Assembly: GCA_964515555.1 (NCBI GenBank)
Contig: CAZEVY010000033.1
Span: forward strand, 1-46,555
Direction of reading: 5' to 3'
Length of the DNA stretch: 46,555 nucleotides
Source of the DNA: CAZEVY01 sp964515555
Lineage (GTDB): Bacteria; Acidobacteriota; Terriglobia; Bryobacterales; Bryobacteraceae
Below, in pieces: positions 31,306-38,191 of this stretch. The notes under the pieces were generated by a model. That model was not told where the DNA came from and made no database searches. It saw nothing but the letters and a program-made list of their open reading frames with translations. A program made the position numbers and the translations under genes. Positions within the stretch are counted from its first letter, which is position 1. Every line of letters starts with the position of its first letter.

Positions 31306-31614
31306 TTACCAGCGCTTGTTGCGGCCGCCGCCCCGGCCGAAACCGCCACCGCCGCCGGAGCTGCGCTCCGTCTTGGGGCGGGCTTCGTTGATGGTGAGGG
31401 CGCGGCCGTTGAGCTCGCGGCCGCTGAGTGCGCTGATGGCGCGCTCGGCCTCGGCGTCGCCGGTCATCTCGACGAATCCGAATCCCTTGGCTTGGCCCGT
31501 GTCGCGATCCGTGACGATGCTGACGCGCTCGACTGTTCCGTACTCCTCGAACAGGGACCGGACCGATTCTTCAGTAGCTGTGTAGCTAAGGTTGCCTACA
31601 AAAATGTTTTTCAT
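31306..31614 (-). CDS. RRM-type glycine-rich RNA-binding protein
   Basis: 102 residues: one RNA recognition motif with RNP2 IFVGNL (4-9) and RNP1 KGFGFVEM (43-50), then a C-terminal GGGGGFGRGGG-rich tail ending in basic residues. Bacterial proteins of this type bind RNA and are often cold-induced in cyanobacteria. GAGGAAAG directly before the ATG supports the start. A 116-base leader without a gene contains a duplicated GGACNGGAC element (31661-31683) that could be a target of autoregulation; that is inference. Confidence 0.92.
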   Translation of the reverse strand: MKNIFVGNLSYTATEESVRSLFEEYGTVERVSIVTDRDTGQAKGFGFVEMTGDAEAERAISALSGRELNGRALTINEARPKTERSSGGGGGFGRGGGRNKRW

Positions 31615-31660
31615 CTTTCCTCTTTCTGGAATTTGCAGAACAGCGAATGCGGGCTGGATC

Positions 31661-31683
31661 GGACTGGACGGTGTGGACCGGAC
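31661..31683. repeat. duplicated nonamer in the leader of the RRM gene
   Basis: GGACTGGAC (31661-31669) and GGACCGGAC (31675-31683) on the plus strand, i.e. GUCCAGUCC and GUCCGGUCC in the RRM mRNA. Start-to-start spacing is 14 bases. Confidence 0.35.
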
Positions 31684-31730
31684 GATTCGAAAGAGCCTAG
31701 ATCAGCGGAACTGTCAAACTACGGAACTTA

Positions 31731-32333
31731 TTATGTCATACTTTGACGCAACGTTTGCGATCCTTCCGTACCGGAGGCGGCCGGACCATCGCCGGCACCG
31801 CGCACGAGATCCGCTTCGACGACGAACCGCTGCGGCGCACGGCCGACAAAGCGAAACGGATAGCAGGTGACCAGCGTCAGCTTCGCGCCGCGTGTCGCGC
31901 GCAGGAAGGAATTCTCCTCCGGATCGACGATGTGTGTGGCGGACACGCGATAACGGAAGACGGCGCCCGACGCGCGCACTTCGACGATGTCGCCGGCGCG
32001 CACCTCCCGGAGGCCGCGGAAGTGTGTGTCGCGGTGGCCGGCGATAACGCAGTTGCCGTTCGCACCGGGCCGCGACGTCGCCGAAAGCCGCCCGGGTCCG
32101 CGGGCCAGGTCCTCGGGACGCGTGCCCTCGAAAACGAACACATCCATGCCGATGCGGGGGATGGCGACTCGGGCGACCAGGTCGCCCGGCCTCAACGGCC
32201 GGTGCTGTGGCTCACCGGCATCGTCCCAATCCCCCGCCGCGCGGGCCTGCGCGCCGTGTGCGACCACGAGCTCCTTCGCGCCGATCGCCGCAAGGGCCAG
32301 GCCGGCGATCACCAGAATTGTCGACGCGCGCAT
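31731..32333 (-). CDS. class D-like sortase
   Basis: 200 residues: N-terminal membrane anchor (about 4-20, ILVIAGLALAAIGA), then the sortase barrel with catalytic His100 (IAGHRDTHF), Cys157 (LTLVTCYPF) and Arg169 (APQRFVVEA). The TLVTCYPF string is typical of class D sortases. The enzyme cleaves a sorting signal of an exported protein between Thr and the next residue and transfers it to an acceptor. It lies 9 bp after a gene encoding a protein with such a signal, and no pilin gene is nearby, so this is a dedicated pair. Sortases in Gram-negative bacteria are uncommon and their acceptor is unknown. Confidence 0.9.
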   Translation of the reverse strand: MRASTILVIAGLALAAIGAKELVVAHGAQARAAGDWDDAGEPQHRPLRPGDLVARVAIPRIGMDVFVFEGTRPEDLARGPGRLSATSRPGANGNCVIAGHRDTHFRGLREVRAGDIVEVRASGAVFRYRVSATHIVDPEENSFLRATRGAKLTLVTCYPFRFVGRAPQRFVVEADLVRGAGDGPAASGTEGSQTLRQSMT

Positions 32334-32342
32334 GGCCTTATC

Positions 32343-33029
32343 TCAAGCGCTCCGCTTGCGGGCGGCCAGACCGACAGCCGTCAGCGCGCCCCCGCAGATC
32401 AGCCATACGAGCCAGTTGCCGGCCGTGTTGGGCATCGCCGGCGCATCGCCGACAGCGGCCTTGGTCGCGGCAGCCGGCGGCTCCTGCGCCTCGGACGCAG
32501 CGGGAGCGGCCGGATCGGCATCGGCGCGGCTCACGGGGGGCTCAGGCTTGGCGTTGGCGTGCGGCGCGGGATTGGCAGCGGCCGTCTGCACGGGCTGCGG
32601 CACGGGCTCGGCACCCCTATCGAGTCGCGCCGGAATCGTGGCGGCGGTGAGTGACCGCTCGCGCATGCGCGACTTGACGTCGCCGGGCAGCACGAATTCG
32701 TAGCCGTAGTCCTTTCCTTGAATCCAGATCTTGTCGAAATAGTATTCGTCGCCGAAGCGATGCAGCACCACCTTGGTCTCCTCCGGGGTGCGGTTGTCGA
32801 GCGCCGGGATCGTCATGACGGTCGCTTCGTGCTTACGCTCGTCGCCGGCGAAGATGCCGAGTACACGGCCTCCGCTGCCCGGGTTGATGGAACGGATCAG
32901 GTAGTCACCGGGCGGCAGCGTCTTGGCGCCGATGGTGACCGGATAGGGAAGACTGACTGCGACACGGTCGTCCGCCCAGGCGCCCGCAGAGAGCACGCCC
33001 AGAACAAGCATCGTGAGAAACGTTTTCAT
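32343..33029 (-). CDS. exported protein with LPxTG-like sorting signal, sortase substrate
   Basis: 228 residues. ATG 33029 is fixed by AGGAGG 10 bases upstream and a signal peptide (MKTFLTMLVLGVLSAGAWA). Residues 22-120 form a compact domain (VTIGAKTLPPGDYLI, HEATVMTIPA, KVVLHRFGDEYYFDKIW). A Pro/Ala-rich linker (about 135-195) leads to MPNTAG at 199-204, a hydrophobic helix (206-222) and an Arg-Lys-Arg tail: a complete cell-wall sorting signal. The MPNTA form is close to LPNTA, which class D sortases prefer. The same domain order is common in Acidobacteria proteins annotated as LPxTG-anchored. Sortase gene follows 9 bp downstream. Confidence 0.85.
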   Translation of the reverse strand: MKTFLTMLVLGVLSAGAWADDRVAVSLPYPVTIGAKTLPPGDYLIRSINPGSGGRVLGIFAGDERKHEATVMTIPALDNRTPEETKVVLHRFGDEYYFDKIWIQGKDYGYEFVLPGDVKSRMRERSLTAATIPARLDRGAEPVPQPVQTAAANPAPHANAKPEPPVSRADADPAAPAASEAQEPPAAATKAAVGDAPAMPNTAGNWLVWLICGGALTAVGLAARKRSA

Positions 33030-33169
33030 CGTCCTGTAACCTCCTGTGAGTCGAGTCACGCCGGATGCGATGCAATTCGGGGCGCACTACGGGCCAGGCC
33101 TTTAGCGCGTGGAGGTTAGCGATCTCGGCCCGGACACACGGGCGGACCAACCCGGTAATTGTTACGCGA

Positions 33170-33175
33170 TAGGAT
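33170..33175 (+). promoter_or_regulatory. -10-like TAGGAT before a TTG start
   Basis: TAGGAT ends 6 bases before TTG 33182, matching the leaderless spacing seen elsewhere in the window and supporting that start codon. Confidence 0.4.
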
Positions 33176-33181
33176 GGACTA

Positions 33182-33703
33182 TTGCACCCGTCCGTGCCCA
33201 ACAGCGCCTTTCAACTTCGGACGATTTTCGCCGAAAGCGGAAGCTTCGAGACCTCGGCATTCGACTTGGAACCGGCGCTGGAGCAGGGCCGAGTGGTCTG
33301 CAACCTCTTCGCCGACTTCCTTTCGCGGCGACCGATGGAGTTTCGTGAGAAGCTGAACTTCCTCAAGAAGGGCGATCTCGAGATGGAATGGGCGGCGGCC
33401 GCCGGAGGTGCGGCGTTCGCCGCGTTCCTCCACGACGGCGAAGCGCTGGGCGTGGGCGTGCTGCTGGCGGGACTCGACGAGCAGTCCGATCTTCAGATGC
33501 TGGGCGGGTTGCGCGAGACCATTCTCGAGCCGATGATCGGCGAGAAGGCGGACTCGTGCCTGGCCCCCGCCGAAAGGCCGGTCGCGATTCTGGTGGTGAT
33601 GCCGGAGCAGGCCGACATGATAGCGACGCTCCAACTGCTGATGACGGCGCTGGGGTCGGTGTACTTTCGGGCGATCTTCGAGCTTCACCGGTCGTCTGTG
33701 TAG
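33182..33703 (+). CDS. conserved-looking protein of unknown function (TTG start)
   Basis: 173 residues from TTG at 33182; a GTG at 33194 is the alternative. No signal peptide or membrane helix. The sequence looks like an alpha/beta fold: FQLRTIFAESGSFETSAF, LFADFLSRRPMEFREKL, MEWAAAAGGAAFAAFLHDG, VAILVVMPEQADMIATLQLL. I do not recognise the family. Divergent from the sortase-substrate gene with 152 bp between starts and convergent with the SGNH hydrolase gene (23 bp). Confidence 0.6.
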   Translation: MHPSVPNSAFQLRTIFAESGSFETSAFDLEPALEQGRVVCNLFADFLSRRPMEFREKLNFLKKGDLEMEWAAAAGGAAFAAFLHDGEALGVGVLLAGLDEQSDLQMLGGLRETILEPMIGEKADSCLAPAERPVAILVVMPEQADMIATLQLLMTALGSVYFRAIFELHRSSV

Positions 33704-33726
33704 GCGGCCCTCCGGCGCGACTGCCG

Positions 33727-34470
33727 TTATCGAAGCGCTTCCTGAATGGCCCGCGCGGCGACCGGCGCCATCAGCTCGTATCCGCGTGCGTTGGGATGCA
33801 GCCCGTCGCCTGAGAAGCCGTCACGCAGCATGCCCTTCTCGTCGACGGTCGCTGAGTAATAATCCGCGAATCCCGCGCCCGACTTCGCCGCGTACTCGCG
33901 CAGCCAGGCGTTGAGCTTGAGGATGTCCGCCGGCGGGCGGCGCTCGGTCTGCTTGCGCGGCGTATAGTCGCTGACGGGAAGCAGCGAGCAAAGAATCACC
34001 TTGATGCCGTGGGCGCGCGCCAGCTCGGCGATGGCGGCGACGTTGTCCTGAATCATCTCGACGGTCTGCGGGCCGTTGTTGCGCGCGATGTCGTTGGTGC
34101 CGGCGAGCAGGATCAGGGCCGCGGGCCGCAGGTGGATCACGTCCGGGAACATGCGCACCAGCATCTGCGCCGTCGTCTGGCCGCTGATGCCGCGATTCAC
34201 GTACGGCTTGCCGGGGAAGGCCTGGTCGAGCCGCCAGCCGTCGGTGATCGAATCGCCGAGGAACACCACGCGACCGGGCGCGGCCGGCTGCGCGCGCAGT
34301 TTCATGTTGTCGGCGTGGTAACGCCCGAGCTGGTTCCAGTCCTGGAGCTGGTCGGCGAGACTCTGCGCGGTTCCGGCGAGACAGCAATTGGCGCGCGGCG
34401 GATTGAACTCCCCGGCAAGCTGGGCGAAGACGGTCGGCGCTATGAGGGCCGCGATGGCGGTTTTTCGCAT
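33727..34470 (-). CDS. secreted SGNH/GDSL hydrolase
   Basis: 247 residues from ATG 34470, which starts the signal peptide MRKTAIAALIAPTVFA. All SGNH blocks are present: GDSIT (72-76, Ser74), RGISGQTT (Gly), AGTNDI (Asn) and DGLHPN (Asp-x-x-His). Similar to secreted platelet-activating-factor-acetylhydrolase-like or carbohydrate-esterase-3-like enzymes; deacetylation of polysaccharide is a reasonable guess, substrate not shown. TACCCT (34482-34477 on this strand) ends 6 bases before the ATG. Confidence 0.88.
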   Translation of the reverse strand: MRKTAIAALIAPTVFAQLAGEFNPPRANCCLAGTAQSLADQLQDWNQLGRYHADNMKLRAQPAAPGRVVFLGDSITDGWRLDQAFPGKPYVNRGISGQTTAQMLVRMFPDVIHLRPAALILLAGTNDIARNNGPQTVEMIQDNVAAIAELARAHGIKVILCSLLPVSDYTPRKQTERRPPADILKLNAWLREYAAKSGAGFADYYSATVDEKGMLRDGFSGDGLHPNARGYELMAPVAARAIQEALR

Positions 34471-34493
34471 GCAGTCAGGGTATCGCATCGCCC

Positions 34494-34522
34494 TTGACTG
34501 GCAGGGACATGGGCCTTATGCT
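34494..34522 (+). promoter_or_regulatory. strong sigma70-like promoter with no gene downstream
   Basis: TTGACT (34494-34499), a 17-bp spacer, then TATGCT (34517-34522). Transcription would run rightward into 34530-34628, where only a 29-codon frame exists, and then antisense into the 3' end of the Oar-like receptor gene. The rest of 34471-34628 shows no gene. Confidence 0.4.
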
Positions 34523-34628
34523 GCAACTTGACCGGAGACTCCAACGCGCCGCAGCGCCCGGGCTCGTTCGCGGCATCGTTGTGGATTCACATCGCCGTGG
34601 CCGCTGATCTTCAGCGCCGACCGCGGGC

Positions 34629-37600
34629 CTAAAACTCCAGCCGCAGGCCCGTCGCCAGCACACGATTGTTCTTCGCGCGGCTGATCACGCCGCCGCTGAT
34701 GATGTCCACCCGGTTCTCCGGCAGATTGAAATTCGGGTGATTCAGCGTGTTGAACGACTCGAAGCGGAATTGCAGCTTGGTCCGCTCGGCGAGCTGGAAG
34801 CGGCGCGAGATGGACGCGTTGATGTTGAACGTGCCCGGTCCATCGAGAATGTTGCGGCCCGAGGTGCCGAAGCGGTAGGACGCCAGCGGCACCACCGGAA
34901 ACGCCGTGCGATCGAACCAGCGGTCCACGCTGGGCTCGTCGACCGTGCCCTTGGCGACACGGTCCGGACGGCTGGCCTCGCCGTTGGTGTAGTTGAAATT
35001 CGCCACCTTCGGCGTGAACGGCGGCCCCGTGTAGATCGCGCTAGTCCCGTTGATCGTCCAGTTACGCAGCGCGGCGTGCGACGAGAGTTTCGGCTCCACG
35101 ACGAAGCTGCCCGTGAACGCGTGGCCGATGTCGAAGTCCGAACGCCCGCGCTCGCCCTTGAGATTCCGCGAGTCCTGCGCGATCGGAAAACTATACTGAA
35201 TCGTGCCGCCGGTGTTGGAGCTCTCGTCGATCGACTTGGAGTAGGTGTAGGCGGCCCGCACGAAGACGCGCTCGCTGAAGCGGCGGCGGACGGTGACCGC
35301 CCCGGAGTTGTAGATGGAGTTCGACCCGTCGTTGATGATGTTGATCGTCGAGAACTGCTGATAGGGACGGATCGTGCGCGTCTCCAGGGTGCGACCCTGC
35401 TGGTTGATGTCGTAGCGCCGCGGCAGGTGCGTGCCCTTGGATCCCGCATAGGCGATCTCGACGACGAACTCGCGTCCGATCTCGCGCTCCACCGTCAGGT
35501 TCCACGACTGGATGTACTGGCTCTGATAATCGGCCTCGCCGCCGTTGGTGCTGGTGACCCCTCCGACGCTGCGACGCGCCAGCGGGTACGGGTTCGACAT
35601 CGTGACCGCGAGCGGGTTGTTGGTCACCGCCGAGTAGCTCTCGTTGATGGAGAACGGGTAGGTGTCGCTGTACTCGTCGGTCCGGTAGATCGAGCTGGAA
35701 CCGTAGAAGAGGCCATAGCCGCCGCGCAGCACGGTGGCGTGTAACGGCCGCCATGCGAAGCCGAAGCGCGGCGCGAAGTCGGTGTAGTCGGTCTTGCGGA
35801 TGGTCGCGGGCAGGCCGGCGTCGGCGGCCATGGCGATGGACTGCGACAGTCCGGTCGCCTGGATGCGTTGGTCGAAGTCGGGAATGGTGCCGCGACCGGC
35901 GATGACGATCTTGCCGAGCGCGGGCACGAACATCGACCAGGCGCCGAACTTCTCGCGGGGCGGCTTCATGACGTCGTAGCGCAGGCCGAGATTCAGCGTC
36001 AGGTTGCGGCTGACCTTGAAGTCGTCCTGGAGGAACGCCGAGTAGTTCGACACCAGGTGATAGGGGCCCGCGGCGTCGAGCTGCCGCCTCGTCGTCTGCG
36101 GCCAGCCGAGCAGCAGGTCGGCCATGGGCTCGGTGGTGAAGCGGCCGAGGAAGGTCACGCGCCCGCGCGTGTCGCCGTACTGGCGATTGAAATACTGCAT
36201 TCGCAGGAAATCGGCGCCGAATTTCAGACTATGCCGATTGCGAATCCATGTTGTCGCGCCGGAATACTGGTAGTTGTTGAACGCCCAAACCTTGGGGTAG
36301 TCGTAGGCCGGACCGAGGAAGATGTAGCCGCTGGCATCCAATTGCGGAAGCCCGCGTGCGAACGGGTCTCCGATGGTGCCTTGAAAACCGACCTCGCCCG
36401 CCCAGTCGCGCTCCGGACTCAGGGGCCAGCGCTGGTTGTTGGTCTTGCGCGAAAACGACGCTGTCAGCTCGACGAACACGGCGGGCGTGACCACCTTCAG
36501 GTAACGCGCGTAGGAGAGCACGTCGAGCGTGTTGTTGGCCAGTCCGAAGATCGGAATCGGCGAGCGGCTGTTGACGAGCGGGTCGTAGCCGGTATTGGGC
36601 CGCCAGAAGGCGCTCAGCGTGATGCGGTCGGTCCCGCCGAGGTGGTGGTCGCCTTTGAGGCCGATGTTGTTGTAGCTCGTGGTCTGGTTGCCGGCGCCGA
36701 TGTAGTTATTCACTCCTACGGCGAGATTCGGCCTCGGATAATACGCCGCCAATTTTGTTGAAACCGGATCCATCCGATTTGCGGGAATGCGGTTGCCGGC
36801 GAACGGCGCGCGCGCCAGCGGATCGTTCAGCGTCACCAGGCGGCCGTTGGCGTCGCGGACGCTGGAGAAGTCGCCCGCGAGCATCTCCGGCGTCGGCACG
36901 ATGCCGAGCTGCGTCTTGCCGTCGGTGAGGCGCAGCGACTCCCAGGTCGCCAGGAAGAACGTCCTGTTCCGTCCGTCGTAGAGCTTTGGAAGGATCACCG
37001 GCCCCCCGACGGTCGCGCCGAACTGGTTGCGCCGCAGCTTGGCCTTGTCGACGTCGAAGTATCCGTAGGCGTCCCACATGTCGTTGCGCAGGAACTCATA
37101 GAGCGAGCCGCGGAAGCGGTTGGTGCCGCTCTTGGTGACCACCGAGAGCACGCCGCCGGCGTAGCGTCCGTACTCGGCCTGGAAGCCTGAGGTGATCATC
37201 TTGAATTCCTGGACCCCTTCGAGCGGCGGATTGATGACCGCTCCCGAATTGCGGCGCTGCGTGTTGTTGGTCCCGTCGAGCAGGAAGGCGACGTTGTCGG
37301 CGCGCGCGCCGTTGATGGCGTAGCTGCCGTCGGCGCCGTCGCCGCGCGGAATGACGCCGCCGGTGAGCAGGGCCAGGTCGGCGAAATTACGGCTTTCGAG
37401 GGGAATCTCGGCGATTTCGCGCGACGACGTCACCTCGCCGCGCGCGCCCGTCTCCGTGTTCAGCGCCGAGGGCGTCTCGGTGACCGTGACGCTTTCGGCG
37501 GAAGTTCCGACTTCGAGCGGAATGTCGAGCCGCAGCGCCTGGTCGACGGCGACCGTAAAGGCGCTGCGCTGGTAGATGCGGAATCCCGGCGCCTTCGCTT

Positions 37601-37826
37601 CGAGCGTGTAGCTGCCCGGGTTGACGTAAGGAATCGTGTACTCGCCGGCGGTGTTCGACGACGCCTGTTGCGCGACGTTCGTCTCGACGTTGACGATCTT
37701 CACCGGCACGTTGGGAACCACGGCGCCGGTGGCGTCGGTGACGCGTCCCACGATCTGGCCGGAAGGCGTTTGCGCGCTTGCGGCGAGCGCGAGGAGGAGT
37801 GCGGTAATGATGGCGGCAATCTTCAT
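34629..37826 (-). CDS. Oar-like TonB-dependent receptor
   Basis: 1065 residues. Signal peptide (MKIAAIITALLLALAASA), a carboxypeptidase-regulatory domain (IVGRVTDATGAVVPNVPVKI, GSYTLEAKAPGF; about 22-105), a plug with TPSALNTETGARGEVTSSRE and VNGARADN-like NGARADNVAFLLDGTNN, and a barrel that ends in a strand with Leu-Glu-Phe. Motifs GFQAEYGRYAGGVLSVVTKSG and RNQFGATVGGPV are typical of very large Acidobacteria Oar-like receptor families. Ligand unknown; probably an oligomer import or adhesion role. GGGAGG seven bases before the ATG. TACACT (37863-37858) is a possible -10 box on this strand. Confidence 0.92.
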   Translation of the reverse strand: MKIAAIITALLLALAASAQTPSGQIVGRVTDATGAVVPNVPVKIVNVETNVAQQASSNTAGEYTIPYVNPGSYTLEAKAPGFRIYQRSAFTVAVDQALRLDIPLEVGTSAESVTVTETPSALNTETGARGEVTSSREIAEIPLESRNFADLALLTGGVIPRGDGADGSYAINGARADNVAFLLDGTNNTQRRNSGAVINPPLEGVQEFKMITSGFQAEYGRYAGGVLSVVTKSGTNRFRGSLYEFLRNDMWDAYGYFDVDKAKLRRNQFGATVGGPVILPKLYDGRNRTFFLATWESLRLTDGKTQLGIVPTPEMLAGDFSSVRDANGRLVTLNDPLARAPFAGNRIPANRMDPVSTKLAAYYPRPNLAVGVNNYIGAGNQTTSYNNIGLKGDHHLGGTDRITLSAFWRPNTGYDPLVNSRSPIPIFGLANNTLDVLSYARYLKVVTPAVFVELTASFSRKTNNQRWPLSPERDWAGEVGFQGTIGDPFARGLPQLDASGYIFLGPAYDYPKVWAFNNYQYSGATTWIRNRHSLKFGADFLRMQYFNRQYGDTRGRVTFLGRFTTEPMADLLLGWPQTTRRQLDAAGPYHLVSNYSAFLQDDFKVSRNLTLNLGLRYDVMKPPREKFGAWSMFVPALGKIVIAGRGTIPDFDQRIQATGLSQSIAMAADAGLPATIRKTDYTDFAPRFGFAWRPLHATVLRGGYGLFYGSSSIYRTDEYSDTYPFSINESYSAVTNNPLAVTMSNPYPLARRSVGGVTSTNGGEADYQSQYIQSWNLTVEREIGREFVVEIAYAGSKGTHLPRRYDINQQGRTLETRTIRPYQQFSTINIINDGSNSIYNSGAVTVRRRFSERVFVRAAYTYSKSIDESSNTGGTIQYSFPIAQDSRNLKGERGRSDFDIGHAFTGSFVVEPKLSSHAALRNWTINGTSAIYTGPPFTPKVANFNYTNGEASRPDRVAKGTVDEPSVDRWFDRTAFPVVPLASYRFGTSGRNILDGPGTFNINASISRRFQLAERTKLQFRFESFNTLNHPNFNLPENRVDIISGGVISRAKNNRVLATGLRLEF

Positions 37827-37857
37827 GGACGACCTCCCGAATGCAAAGACTTGCTTG

Positions 37858-37888
37858 AGTGTAACTCACGCGAGCGGCGGGCTACACT
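37858..37888. promoter_or_regulatory. divergent TACACT -10 boxes
   Basis: TACACT on the minus strand (37863-37858) for the receptor gene and on the plus strand (37883-37888), 6 bases before the ATG of the PCD gene at 37895. The same hexamer stands before the genes at 20739 and 42949. Confidence 0.4.
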
Positions 37889-37894
37889 GGACCC

Positions 37895-38191
37895 ATGACG
37901 CGCACAAAACTCTCCGAGGCCGAGATCGCGAAGGCCCTCGAAAGCCTCCCCGGATGGGGGTTGGCCGGCGGCAAGCTTCACCGCGAATTCCGCTTCCCCG
38001 ACTTCGTCCACGCCTTCGGCTTCATGGCGGCTTCGGCGGTGGCCATCGAGGCGATGAATCACCACCCGGAGTGGTTCAACGTCTATAACAAGGTGATCGT
38101 CGACCTGACGACGCACGACGCCGGCGGGGTCACTTCGCGCGACACGGAGCTGGCCGCGAAGCTCGAAGCCCTCGCGCGGAAGCTGGCATGA
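37895..38191 (+). CDS. pterin-4a-carbinolamine dehydratase
   Basis: 98 residues. KLHREFRFPDFVHAFGFM and MNHHPEWFNVYNKV give the family signature: His residues of the active site in NHHPEW. The enzyme dehydrates 4a-hydroxytetrahydrobiopterin in regeneration of the pterin cofactor; some bacterial members act in other pterin pathways. Leaderless-type start. Stop overlaps the start of the NamZ-fusion gene by ATGA (38188-38191), with no obvious functional link. Confidence 0.92.
   Translation: MTRTKLSEAEIAKALESLPGWGLAGGKLHREFRFPDFVHAFGFMAASAVAIEAMNHHPEWFNVYNKVIVDLTTHDAGGVTSRDTELAAKLEALARKLA

Noticed and set aside
34519..34608. 29-codon frame MLQLDRRLQ... after the orphan promoter
   Set aside because: No ribosome binding site, the ATG falls inside the -10 box, and the sequence is Arg-rich noise.
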